A stretch of 64,000 nucleotides of DNA. It comes from Megalopta genalis (taxonomy: Eukaryota > Arthropoda > Insecta > Hymenoptera > Halictidae). Below, one piece after another: positions 22,945-36,296 of this stretch. Under the pieces are notes generated by a model. It was not told the DNA's origin. It ran no database searches and saw only the letters and a list, made by a program, of their open reading frames with translations. The stretch is from NCBI RefSeq assembly GCF_051020955.1, contig NW_027476463.1, forward strand, positions 156,780 through 220,779, written 5' to 3'. Within the stretch, counting starts at the first letter, position 1. Every line of letters starts with the position of its first letter. The position numbers were made by a program, and so were the translations under genes.

Positions 22945-24763
22945 TAGTTTCAAATCCATGAGAAACACATGATTTAGATTGAAATCAATACGAAGTAGGA
23001 GGCATATCTTCGAATCCATGCGAAACAAATGGTTCAGCTCCAAATACTTGTAATATACATGATGTAGCTTCAACTGCATGTAAAAAAGATGTGGTAGCAT
23101 CAAATACCAGCGAAACACATGATTTAGCTTCAAATCAATGCGAAGTAGAAGGCTGATCTTCGAATCCATGCGAAACAGATTGTTTAGCTTCAAATACTTG
23201 TGATATACATGATTTAGCTTCAACTTCATGTGAAACAAATCAGTTAGCTTCAAATCCATGCGACACATGATTTTGCTTAAAATCAATGCGAAGGAGAAGG
23301 CTTATCTTCAAATCCAAGCGAAACAAATGGTTTAGCTTCAAATATTTGTGATATACATGATTTAGCTTCAACTGCATGCGTAACCATCGAGTTAGCTTCA
23401 AATCCATGCGAGTCACATTATTTAGCTTCAAATTCATTCGGAACACATGGTTTAGCTTAATTTTCTTGCGAAACAAATGGTTTAGCTTCAAATACTTGTG
23501 ATATACATGATTTAGCTTCAACTGCATGCGAAACAAACTTGTTAGCTTCAAATCCAAGCGAATCAAATGATTCAAATTCAAATCAATGCGAAGTAGAAGG
23601 CTCATCTTCGAATCCTCACGAAACAGATGGTTTAGCTTCAAATACTTGTGATATACGTGATTTAGCTTCAGCAGCGTGCGAAACGAACGATTTAGAATCA
23701 AATCCATGCGAAACACATGATTTAGCTTCAAATCAAAGCGAAACAAATGGTTTTGCTTCAAACACCTGTGATATACATGATTTTGCTTCAACTGCATGCG
23801 AAACAAACGAGTTAGCTTTAAATGCATGCGAAACACATGATTTAGCTTCAAATCAGTGCGAAGTGGAAGGCAGATCTTCGAATCCATGCGAAACAGATTG
23901 TTTAGCTTCAAATACTTGTGATGTACATGATTTAGGTTCAACTTCATGTGAAACAAATGATTTAGCTTCAAATCCATGCGAAGCACATGGTTTAGATTCA
24001 AATCAATACAAAGTAGAATGCTTAGTTTCAAATCCATGAGAAACACATGATTTAGATTGAAATCAATACGAAGTAGGAGGCATATCTTCGAATCCATGCG
24101 AAACAAATGGTTCAGCTTCAAATACTTGTAATGTACATGATGTAGCTTCAACTGCATGTAAAAAAGATGTGGTAGCATCAAATACCAGCGAAACACATGA
24201 TTTAGCTTCAAATCAATGCGAAGTAGAAGGCTGATCTTCGAATCCATGCGAAACAGATTGTTTAGCTTCAAATACTTGTGATATACATGATTTAGCTTCA
24301 ACTTCATGTGAAACAAATCAGTTAGCTTCAAATCCATGCGACACATGATTTTGCTTAAAATCAATGCGAAGGAGAAGGCTTATCTTCAAATCCAAGCGAA
24401 ACAAATGGTTTAGCTTCAAATATTTGTGATATACATGATTTAGCTTCAACTGCATGCGTAACCATCGAGTTAGCTTCAAATCCATGCGAATCACATTATT
24501 TAGCTTCAAATTCATTCGGAACACATGGTTTAGCTTAATTTTCTTGCGAAACAAATGGTTTAGCTCCAAATACTTGTGATATACATGATTTAGCTTCAAC
24601 TGCATGCGAAACAAACTTGTTAGCTTCAAATCCAAGCGAAACAAATGATTCAAATTCAAATCAATGCGAAGTAGAAGGCTCATCTTCGAATCCTCACGAA
24701 ACAGATGGTTTAGCTTCAAATACTTGTGATATACGTGATTTAGCTTCAACAGCGTGCGAAACA
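22945..24763. repeat. Duplicated 0.74-kb segments at 1078-bp offset
   Basis: About 22945-23685 recurs at about 24023-24763 with only a few base differences. The offset is 1078 bp, or 36 monomers minus two bases. The missing two bases are explained by a 28-bp monomer containing GCGACACATGATTTTG, present in both copies (about 23262 and 24340). The ends of the two long minus-strand frames (23240 and 24318) fall at the same spot in each copy. Confidence 0.8.
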
Positions 24764-25188
24764 AACGCGTTAGCTTCAAATCCATCCGAAACACATGATT
24801 TAGCATCAAATCAATGCGAAGTAGAAGGCTTATCTTCAAATCCACGCGAAACAAATGGTTTAGCTTCAAATGCTTGAGATATAAATGATTTAGCTTCAAT
24901 TGCATGCGAAACAAAGGAGTTAGCTTCAAATCCAAGCGAAACACATGACTTAGCTTCAAATCAGTGCGAAGTAGATGGCTTAGCATCAAATCCATGCAAA
25001 ATAAATGAGTTAGCTTCAAATACTTGTGATATATATGAAATAGCTTGAAATGCATGCGAAGCAAACAAGTTTGTTTCAAATCCAAGCGAAAAACATGACT
25101 TAGTATGAAGCCAACACGAAGTTTAAGGCTTAGCTGCAAATCCAAGCGACGCGGATGATTTAGCTTCACATACTTGTGAATGTAAGTG

Positions 25189-27228
25189 TTATAGCTTGAA
25201 ATGCAGGCGAAACAAACGAGTTAGCTTCAAATCTATGCGAAACACATGATTTAGCTTCAAATCAATGCGAAGTAGAAGGCTTAGATTCAAATCCAAGCGA
25301 AACAAATTGTTTAGCTTCAAATCAATGCGAAGTAGAAGGCGTAGTTTCAAATCCAAGCGAAACACATGATTTAGCTTCGAATCAATGCGAAGTAGAAGGC
25401 TCATCTTCGAATCCTCCCGAAACAGATGGTTTAGCTTCAAATACTTGTGATATACGTGATTTAGCTTTAACAGCATGCGAAACAAACGAGATAGCTTCAA
25501 GTCCATGCTAAACACATGATTTAGCTTCAAATTCATTCGAAACACATGGTTCAGCACAATATTCTTGCGAAACAAATGGTTCAGCTTCAAATACTTGTGA
25601 TATACATGATTTAGCTTCAACTTCATGTCAAACAAATGAGTTAGGTTCAAATCCATGCGAAACACATGCTTTAGATTCAAATCGATGCGAAGTAGGAGGC
25701 ATATATTCGAATCCGTGCGAAACAAATGGTTCAGCTTCAAATACTTGTAATATACATGATTTAGCTTCAACTGCATGTGAAAAACATGTGTTAGCTTCAA
25801 ATTCCAGCGAAACAAATGACACAGCTTCAAATCAATGCGAAGTAGAAGGCTTAGCTTCAAATCCACGCGAATCAAATGGTTTAGCCTCAAATACTTGTAA
25901 TATACATGATTTAGATTCAACAGCATGCGAAACAAACGAGATAGCTTCAAATCCATGCGAAACACATGATTTATCTTCAAATCAATGCGAAGTAGAAGGC
26001 TGATCTTCGAATCCATGCGAAACAGATGGTTTAGCTTCAAATACTTGTGATATACATGATTTAGGTTCAACTTCATGTGAAACAAATGATTTAGCTTCAA
26101 ATCCATGCGAAACACATGGTTTAGATTCAAATCAATACAAAGTAGGAGGCATATCTTCGAATCCATGCGAAACAAATGGTTCAGCTTCAAATACTTGTAA
26201 TATACATGATTTAGCTTCAACTGCATGTGAAAAAGATGTGTTAGCTTCAATTTCCAGCGAAACACATGATTCAGCTCCACATCAATGCGAAGTAGAAGGC
26301 TTAGCTTCAAATCCATGCGAATCAAATTGTTTAGCCTCAAATTCTTGCGATATACATGATTTAGATTCAACTGCATGCGAAACAAACGAGGTAGCTTCAA
26401 ATCAATGCGAAACACATGATTTAGCTTAAAATCAATGCGAAGGAGAAGGCTTATCTTCGAATCCAAGCGACGTAAATGGTTTAGCTTCAAATATTTGTGA
26501 TATACATGATTTAGCTTCAACTGCATGCGAAACCATCGAGTTAGCTTCAAATCCATGCCAATCACATTATTTAGCTTCAAATTCATTTGGAACACATGGT
26601 TTAGCTTATTATTCTTGCGAAACAAATGGTTTAGCTTCAAATACTTTTGATATACATGATTTAGCTTCAACTGCATGCGAAACAAACTTGTTAGCTTCAA
26701 ATTCAAGCGAAACAAATGATTCAACTTCAAATCAATGCGAAGTAGAAGGCTCATCTTCGAATCCTCACGAAACAGATGGTTTAGCTTCAAATACTTGTGA
26801 TATACGTGATTTAGCTTCAAATCCATGCGAAACACATGATTTAGCATCAAATCAATGCGAAGTAGAAGGCTTATCTTCGAATCCACGCGACACGAATGGT
26901 TTAGCTTCAAATGCTTGAGATATAAATGATTTAGCTTCAATTGCATGCGAAACAAAGGAGTTAGCTTCACATCCTAGCCAAACACATGACTTAGCTTCAA
27001 ATCAGTATGAAGTAGATGGCTTAGCATCAAATCCATGCGAAATACATGAGTTAGCTTCAAATACTAGTGATATATATGAAATAGCTTGATATGCATTCGA
27101 CACAAACGAGTTTGCTTCAAATCCAAGCGAAAAACATGACTTAGTATGAAGTCAAGCCAAGTTTAAGGCTCAGTTTCAAATCCAAGCGAAGCGAATGATT
27201 TAACTTCACATACTTGTGAATATAAGTG
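25189..27228. repeat. Super-unit 1, 2040 bp
   Basis: The first of a series of blocks that share the same left edge (GTGTTATAGCTTGAAATGC) and the same 258-bp right-hand segment. That segment runs from CACATCCTAGCCAAAC through a 29-bp monomer with AAGCCAAGTTTAAGG to AACTTCACATACTTGTG. Internal content is ordinary pentamers. The length is 68 monomers exactly. The 593-codon minus-strand frame here is repeat-derived. Confidence 0.8.
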
Positions 27229-29538
27229 TTATAGCTTGAAATGCCGACGAAACAAACGATTTAGCATAAAATCCATGCGAAACACATGATTTAGCTTCAA
27301 ATCAATGCGAAACAAATGGTTTTGTTTCAAACACCTGTGATATACATGATTTAGCTTCAACTGGATGTGAAACAAACGAGTTAGCTTCAAATCCTTGCCA
27401 AACACATAATATAGCATCAAATCAATGCGAAGTAGAAGGCTTATCTTCGAATCCATACGAAACAAATGGTTTAGTTTCAAATACTTGTGATATACATGAT
27501 TTAGCGTCAACTGCATGCGATATAACCGAGTTAGCTTCAAAGCCAAGCGAAACACATGATTTAGTTTCAAATCAATGCGAAGTAGAAGGTTTAGCTTCAA
27601 ATCCATGCGAAACAAGTGATTTACCTTCAAATACTTGCGATATAAATGCTTTAGCTTCAAACGATTGCGAAGTAAAAGGCTTTGCTTCAAAACCATGGGA
27701 ATCAAATTGTTTAGCTTCAAATACTTGTGATATACATGTTTTAGCTTCAACTGCATGCGAAACAAACGAGTTAGCTTCCAATCCAAGCGAAACACATGAT
27801 TTATCTTCAAATCAATGCGAAGTAGAAGGCTGATCTTCGAATCCATGCGAAACAGATGGTTTAGCTTCAAATACTTGTGATATACATGATTTAGCTTCAA
27901 CTTCATGTCAAACAAATAAGGTAGGTTCAAATCCATGCGAAACACATGCTTTAGTTTCAAATCGATGCGAAGTAGGAGGCATATATTCGAATCCGTGCGA
28001 AACAAATGGTTCAGCTTCAAATACTTGTAATATACATGATTTAGCTTCAACTGCATGTGAAAAACATGTGTTAGCTTCAAATTCCAGCGAAACAAATGAC
28101 ACAGCTTCAAATCAATGCGAAGTAGAAGGCTTAGCTTCAAATCCACGCGAATCAAATGGTTTAGCCTCAAATACTTGTGATATACATGATTTAGATTCAA
28201 CAGCATGCGAAACAAACGAGATAGCTTCAAATCCATGCGAAACACATGATTTATCTTCAAATCAATGCGAAGTAGAAGGCTGATCTTCGAATCCATGCGA
28301 AACAGATGGTTTAGCTTCAAATACTTGTGATATACATGATTTAGGATCAACTTCATGTGAAACACATGATTTAGCTTCAAATCCATGTGAAACACATGGT
28401 TTAGATTCAAATCAATACAAAGTAGGAGGCATATCTTCGAATCCATGCGAAACAAATGGTTCAGCTTCAAATACTTGTAGTATACATGATTTAGCTTCAA
28501 CTGCATGTGAAAAATATGTGTTAGTTTCAAATTCCAGCGAAACACATGATTCAGCTCCACATCAATGCGAAGTAGAAGGCTTAGCTTCAAATCCATGCGA
28601 ATCAAATTGTTTAGCCTCAAATTCTTGTGATATACATGATTTAGATTCAACTGCATGCGAAACAAACGAGGTAGCTTCAAATCAATGCGAAACACATGAT
28701 TTAGCTTAAAATCAATGCGAAGGAGAAGGCTTATCTTCGAATCCAAACGACGCAAATGGTTTAGCTTCAAATATTTGTGATATACATGATTTAGCTTCAA
28801 CTGCATGCGAAACCATCGAGTTAGCTTCAAATCCATGCGAATCACATTATTTAGCTTCAAATTCATTTGGAACACATGGTTTAGCTTAATAATCTTGCGA
28901 AACAAATGGTTTAGCTTCAAATACTTTTGATATACATGATTTAGCTTCAACTGCATGCGAAACAAACTTGTTAGCTTCAAATTCAAGCGAAACAAATGAT
29001 ACAACTTCAAATCAATGCGAAGTAGAAGGCTCATCTTCGAATCCTCACGAAACAGATGGTTTAGCTTCAAATACTTGTGATATACGTGATTTAGCTTCAT
29101 CAGCGTGCGAAACAAACGCGTTAGCTTCAAATCCATGCGAAACACATGATTTAGCATCAAATCAATGCGAAGTAGAAGGCTTATCTTCGAATCCACGCGA
29201 CACGAATGGTTTAGCTTCAAATGCTTGAGATATAAATGATTTAGCTTCAATTGCATGCGAAACAAAGGAGTTAGCTTCACATCCTAGCCAAACACATGAC
29301 TTAGCTTCAAATCAGTTTGAAGTAGATGGCTTAGCATCAAATCCATGCGAAATACATGAGTTAGCTTCAAATACTAGTGATATATATGAAATAGCTTGAT
29401 ATGCATTCGACACAAACGAGTTTGCTTCAAATCCAAGCGAAAAACATGACTTAGTATGAAGTCAAGCCAAGTTTAAGGCTCAGTTTCAAATCCAAGCGAA
29501 GCGAATGATTTAACTTCACATACTTGTGAATATAAGTG
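27229..29538. repeat. Super-unit 2, 2310 bp
   Basis: Same edges as super-unit 1; 77 monomers exactly. Its monomer order is nearly the same as super-unit 9 (57944-60253), also 2310 bp. Unit-specific markers include GATATAACCGAG, GAAACAAGTGATTTACC and AACGATTGCGAAG. The frame of 683 codons on the minus strand is repeat-derived. Confidence 0.8.
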
Positions 29539-31699
29539 TTATAGCTTGAAATGCAGGCGAAACAAACGATTTAGCATAAAATCCATGCGAAACACATGAT
29601 TTAGCTTCAAATCAATGCGAAACAAATGGTTTTGCTTCAAACACCTGTGATATACATGATTTAGCTTCAACTGGATGTGAAACAAACGAGTTAGCTTCAA
29701 ATCCTTGCCAAACACATAATATAGCATCAAATCAATGCGAAGTAGAAGACTTATCTTCGAATCCTTACGAAACAAATGGTTTAGTTTCAAATACTTGTGA
29801 TATACATGATTTAGCGTCAACTGCATGCGATATAACCGAGTTAGCTTCAAAGCCAAGCGAAACACATGATTTAGTTTCAAATCAATGCGAAGTAGAAGGT
29901 TTAGCTTCAAATCCATGCGAAACAAGTGATTTACCTTCAAATACTTGCGATATAAATGCTTTAGCTTCAAACGATTGCGAAGTAGAAGGCTTTGCTTCAA
30001 ATCCATGGGAATCAAATTGTTTAGCTTCAAATACTTGTGATATACATGTTTTAGCTTCAACTGCATGCGAAACAAACGAGTTAGCTTCCAATCCAAGCGA
30101 AACACATGATTTATCTTCAAATCAATGCGAAGTAGAAGGCTGATCTTCGAATCCATGCGAAACAGATGGTTTAGCTTCAAATACTTGTGATATACATGAT
30201 TTAGCTTCAACTTCATGTCAAACAAATAAGTTAGGTTCAAATCCATGCGAAACACATGCTTTAGATTCAAATCGATGCGAAGTAGGAGGCATATATTCGA
30301 ATCCGTGCGAAACAAATGGTTCAGCTTCAAATACTTGTAATATACATGATTTAGCTTCAACTGCATGTGAAAAACATGTGTTAGCTTCAAATTCCAACGA
30401 AACAAATGACACAGCTTCAAATCAATGCGAAGTAGAAGGCTTAGCTTCAAATCCACGCGAATCAAATGGTTTAGCCTCAAATACTTGTGATATACATGAT
30501 TTAGATTCAACAGCATGCGAAACAAACGAGATAGCTTCAAATCCATGCGAAACACATGGTTTAGATTCAAATCAATACAAAGTAGGAGGCATATCTTCGA
30601 ATCCATGCGAAACAAATGGTTCAGCTTCAAATACTTGTAGTATACATGATTTAGCTTCAACTGCATGTGAAAAAGATGTGTTAGCTTCAAATTCCAGCGA
30701 AACACATGATTCAGCTCCACATCAATGCGAAGTAGAAGGCTTAGCTTCAAATCCATGCGAATCAAATTGTTTAGCCTCAAATTCTTGTGATATACATGAT
30801 TTAGATTCAACTGCATGCGAAACAAACGAGGTAGCTTCAAATCAATGCGAAACACATGATTTAGCTTAAAATCAATGTGAAGGAGAAGGCTTATCTTCGA
30901 ATCCAAACAACGCAAATGGTTTAGCTTGAAATATTTGTGATATACATGATTTAGCTTCAACTGCATTGCGAAACCATCGAGTTAGCTTCAAATCCATGCG
31001 AATCACATTATTTAGCTTCAAATTCATTTGGAACACATGGTTTAGCTTAATATTCTTGCGAAACAAATGGTTTAGCTTCAAATACTTTTGATATACATGA
31101 TTTAGCTTCAACTGCATGCGAAACAAACTTGTTAGCTTCAAATTCAAGCGAAACAAATGATTCAACTTCAAATCAATGCGAAGTAGATGGCTCATCTTCG
31201 AATCCTCACGAAACAGATGGTTTAGCTTCAAATACTTGTGATATACGTGATTTAGCTTCATCAGCGTGCGAAACAAACGCGTTAGCTTCAAATCCATGCG
31301 AAACACATGATTTAGCATCAAATCAATGCGAAGTAGAAGGCTTATCTTCGAATCCACGCGACACGAATGGTTTAGCTTCAAATGCTTGAGATATAAATGA
31401 TTTAGCTTCAATTGCATGCGTAACAAAGGAGTTAGCTTCACATCCTAGCCAAACACATGACTTAGCTTCAAATCAGTTTGAAGTAGATGGCTTAGCATCA
31501 AATCCATGCGAAATACATGAGTTAGCTTCAAATACTAGTGATATATATGAAATAGCTTGATATGCATTCGACACAAACGAGTTTGCTTCAAATCCAAGCG
31601 AAAAACATGACTTAGTATGAAGTCAAGCCAAGTTTAAGGCTCAGTTTCAAATCCAAGCGAAGCGAATGATTTAACTTCACATACTTGTGAATATAAGTG
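29539..31699. repeat. Super-unit 3, 2161 bp
   Basis: Same edges. The length is 72 monomers plus one base. The extra base is a T in CTGCATTGCGAAACC near 30963; other units have CTGCATGCGAAACC. Colinear with super-unit 10 at 60254. Confidence 0.8.
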
Positions 31700-32699
31700 T
31701 TATAGCTTGAAATGCAGACGAAACAAACGATTTAGCATAAAATCCATGCGAAACACATGATTTAGCTTCAAATCAATGCGAAACAAATGGTTTTGCTTCA
31801 AACACCTTTGATATACATGATTTAGCTTCAACTGGATGTGAAATAAACGAGTTAGCTTCAAATCCTTGCCAAACACATAATTTAGCATCAAATCAATGCG
31901 AAGTAGAAGGCTTATCTTCGAATCCATACGAAACAAATGGTTTAGTTTCAAATACTTGTGATATACATGATTTAGCGTCAACTGCATGCGATATAACCGA
32001 GTTAGCTTCAAAGCCAAGCGAAACACATGATTTAGTTTCAAATCAATGCGAAGTAGAAGGTTTAGCTTCAAATCCATGCGAAACAAGAGATTTAGCTTCA
32101 AATACTTGTGATATACATGATTTAGCTTCAACAGCATGCGAAACGAACGATTTAGAATCAAATCCATGCGAAACACATGATTTAGCTTCAAATCAAAGCG
32201 AAACAAATGGTTTTGCTTCAAACACCTGTGATATACATGATTTTGCTTCAACTGCATGCGAAACAAACGAGTTAGCTTTAAATGCATGCGAAACACATGG
32301 TTTAGATTCAAATCAATACAAAGTAGGAGGCATATCTTCGAATCCATGCGAAACAAATGGTTCAGCCCCAAATTCTTGTGATATACATGATTTAGATTCA
32401 ACTGCATGCGAAACAAACGAGGTAGCTTCAAATCAATGCGAAATACATGATTTAGCTTAAAATCAATGCGAAGGAGAAGGCTTATCTTCGAATCCATGCG
32501 AAACAAATGGTTCAGCTCCAAATACTTGTAATATACATGATGTAGCTTCAACTGCATGTAAAAAAGATGTGGTAGCATCAAATACCAGCGAAACACATGA
32601 TTTAGCTTCAAATCAATGCGAAGTAGAAGGCTGATCTTCGAATCCATGCGAAACAGATTGTTTAGCTTCAAATACTTGTGATATACATGATTTAGCTTC

Positions 32700-35370
32700 A
32701 AATTCATGCCAAATGAACAATTTAGCTTCAGATTCATTCGAAATACACAAATCAGCTTTAAATCCACACGAAACAAACGATTTAACTTCAATATCATGCG
32801 AAACACACGATTACGATTCAAATTTGTGGGAAATAGCGATTTTAAAAGATCGATTTAGCTTCAAATTCATGCCAAATGAACTATTTAGCTTCAGATTCAT
32901 GCGAAATACACGATTCAGACTCAAATTCGTGCGAAATAGCGATTTTAAACAAACGATTTATATTCAAATTCATGCGAAATGAACAATCAAGCTTCATATT
33001 CATGCGAAATGCACGAATTAACTTTAAATCCACACGAAACAAACGATTTAACTTCAGTATCATACGAAACACACGATTTCGATTCAAATTCGTGCGAAAT
33101 AGCGATTTTAAACGATCGATTTAGCTTCAAATTCATGCGAAATGAACAATTTAGCTTCAGATTCATGCGAAATACACGAATTAGCTTTAAATCCACACGA
33201 AAAAAACGATTTAACTTCAATATCATGCGAAACACACGATTACGATTCAAATTCGTGGGAAATAGCGATTTTAAAAGATCGATTTAGCTTCAAATTCATG
33301 CCAAATGAACAATTTAGCTCAGATTCATGCGAAATACACGAATTTGCTTCAAATCCACGCGGGACAAACGATTTAGCGTCAATATCATGCGAAATACACG
33401 ATTTCGACTCAAATTCGATCGAAATAGAGATTTTAAATAAACGATTTAGCTTCAAATTCATGCGAAATGCACAATTTAGCTTCAGATTCATGCGAAATAC
33501 ACGAATTAGCTTTAAATCCACACGAAACAAACGATTTAACTTCAATATCAAGCGAAACACACGATTTCGATTCAAATTCGTGTGAAATAGCGATTTTAAA
33601 CCATCGATTTAGCTTCAAATTCATGCCAAATGAAAAATTTAGCTTCAGATTCATGCGAAATACACGATTCCGACACAAATTCGTGCGAAATAGCGATTTT
33701 AAACAAACGATTTAGATTCACATTCATGCGAAATGAACAACTTAGATTCAGATTCATGTGAAATACACGAATTAGCTTTAAATCCACACGAAACAAACGA
33801 TTTAACTTCAATATCATGCGAAACACACGATTTCGATTCAAATTCGTGTGAAATAGCGATTTTAAACCAACGATTTAGCTTCAAATTCATGCGAAATTAG
33901 CAATTTAGATTCTGATTCATGCGAAATACACGAATTAGCTTTAAATCCACACGAAACAAACGATTTAACTTCAATATCATGCGAAACATACGATTTCGAT
34001 TCAAATTCGTTGGAAATAGCGATTTTAAAAGATCGATTTAGCTTCAAATTCATGCCAAATGAACAATTTAGCTTCAGATTCATGCGAAATACACGATTCC
34101 GACTCAAATTCGTGCGAAATAGCGATTTTAAACAAACGATTTATATTCAAAATCATGCGAAATGAACAATCAAGCTTCATATTCATGCGAAATACACGAA
34201 TTAGCTTTAAATCCACACGAAACAATCGATTTTACTTCAATATCATGCGAAACACACGATTTCGATTCAAATTCGTGGGAAATAGCGATTTTAAAAGATC
34301 GATTTAGCTTCAAATTCATGCCAAATGAACAATTTTGCTTCAGATTCATGCAAAATACACGAATTTGCTTCAAATCCACGCGAGACAAACGATTTAGCGT
34401 CAATATCATGCGAAATACACGATTTCGACTCAAATTCGATCGAAATAGCGATTTTAAATAAACGATTTAGCTTCAGATTCATGTGAAATACACGAATTAG
34501 CTTTAAATCCACACGAAACAAACGATTTAACTTCAATATCATGCGAAACACACGATTTCGATCCAAATTCGTGCGAAATAGCGATTTTAAAAGATCGATT
34601 TAGCTTCAAATTCATGCCAAATGAAAAATTTAGCTTCAGATTCATGCGAAATACACGATTCCGACACAAATTCGTGCGAAATAGCGATTTTAAACAAACG
34701 ATTTATATTCAAATTCATGCGAAATGAACAATCAAGCTTCATATTCATGCGAAATGCACGAATTAACTTTAAATCCACACGAAACAAACGATTTAACTTC
34801 AGTATCATACGAAACACACGATTTCGATTCAAATTCGTGCGAAATAGCGATTTTAAACGATCGATTTAGCTTCAAATTCATGCGAAATGAACAATTTAGC
34901 TTCAGATTCATGCGAAATACACGAATTAGCTTTAAATCCACACGAAAAAAACGATTTAACTTCAATATCATGCGAAACACACGATTACGATTCAAATTCG
35001 TGGGAAATAGCGATTTTAAAAGATCGATTTAGCTTCACATTCAAGCCAAATGAACAATTTAGCTCAGATTAATGCGAAATACACGAATTTGCTTCAAATC
35101 CACGCGGGACAAACGATTTAGCGTCAATATCATGCGAAATACACGATTTCGACTCAAATTCGATCGAAATAGAGATTTTAAATAAACGATTTAGCTTCAA
35201 ATTCATGCGAAATGCACAATTTAGCTTCAGATTCATGCGAAATACACGAATTAGCTTTAAATCCACACGAAACAAACGATTTAACTTCAATATCATGCGA
35301 AACACACGATTTCGATTCAAATTCGTGTGAAATAGCGATTTTAAACCATCGATTTAGCTTCAAATTCATG
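32700..35370. repeat. 163-bp satellite subfamily, block 1
   Basis: Repeating unit of five diverged 30-bp monomers whose ends are GAAATGAACAATTTA, GAAATACACGAATTA, GAAACAAACGATTTA, GAAACACACGATTTC and GAAATAGCGATTTTA, plus a 13-bp piece such as AACGATCGATTTA or AACAAACGATTTA. That piece equals the last 13 bases of a monomer, giving 163 bp. A 103-bp form lacks two monomers (starts near 32876, 34059 and 34621). Neither 163 nor 103 is divisible by three, so every unit shifts frame and coding is excluded. An internal copy lies at 1745-bp offset (about 32880-33330 and 34625-35075). Confidence 0.92.
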
Positions 35371-36296
35371 CGAAGTACAAGGCTTATGTTCAAATACATG
35401 AGAAACCAATGATTTATCTTCAGATAATTGCGACATAAGTGATATAGCTTCAAATGCACGCGATACAATCGAGTTAACTTCAAGTCCATGCGAATCACGT
35501 GATTTAGCTTCAAATTAATGCGAAGTAGGAGGCTTATCTTCAAATCCATGCGAAACAAATGGTTTAGCTTCAAATACTTGTGATATACATGATTTAGCTT
35601 CAACTGCATGCGAAACAGACGAGTTAGCTTCAAAACCAAGCGAAACACATGATTTAGCTTCAAATCAATGCGAAGTAGAAGGCTCATCTTCGAATCCTCA
35701 CGAAACAGATGGTTTAGCTTCAAATACTTGTGATATACGTGATTTAGCTTTAACAGCATGCGAAACAAACGAGATAGCTTCAAATCCATGCTAAACACAT
35801 GATTTAGCTTCAAATTCATTCGAAACACATGGTTCAGCACAATATTCTTGCGAAACAAATGGTTCAGCTTCAAATACTTGTGATATACATGATTTAGCTT
35901 CAACTTCATGTCAAACAAATGAGTTAGGTTCAAATCCATGCGAAACACATGCTTTAGATTCAAATCGATGCGAAGTAGGAGGCATATATTCGAATCCGTG
36001 CGAAACAAATGGTTCAGCTTCAAATACTTGTAATATACATGATTTAGCTTCAACTGCATGTGAAAAAGATGTGTTAGCTTCAAATTCCAGCGAAACACAT
36101 GATTCAGCTCCACATCAATGCGAAGTAGAAGGCTTAGCTTCAAATCCATGCGAATCAAATTGTTTAGCCTCAAATTCTTGTGATATACATGATTTAGATT
36201 CAACTGCATGCGAAACAAACGAGGTAGCTTCAAATCAATGCGAAATACATGATTTAGCTTAAAATCAATGCGAAGGAGAAGGCTTATCTTCGAATC

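Larger units (their letters stand above)
15288..25188. repeat. 30-bp satellite array, middle arm (diverged)
   Basis: Direct continuation of the left arm, with the same five monomer types and the same pentamer order. Several segments are diverged copies of segments left of the provirus. From about 18.4 kb the pentamers become more regular, and frames of several hundred codons open on the minus strand (for example 21733-23286) and on the plus strand (21039-22001). Local duplications include a 450-bp offset pair around 21081 and 21531, and a pair near 19195 and 20013. The latter both contain an 8-bp internal duplication of GCTTCATA. No gene is seen. Confidence 0.95.

Noticed and set aside
32713..35412. 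Overlapping 60-150-codon frames on both strands in the 163-bp block
   Set aside because: The period is not divisible by three, so the frames are staggered copies of the same DNA read in different phases.
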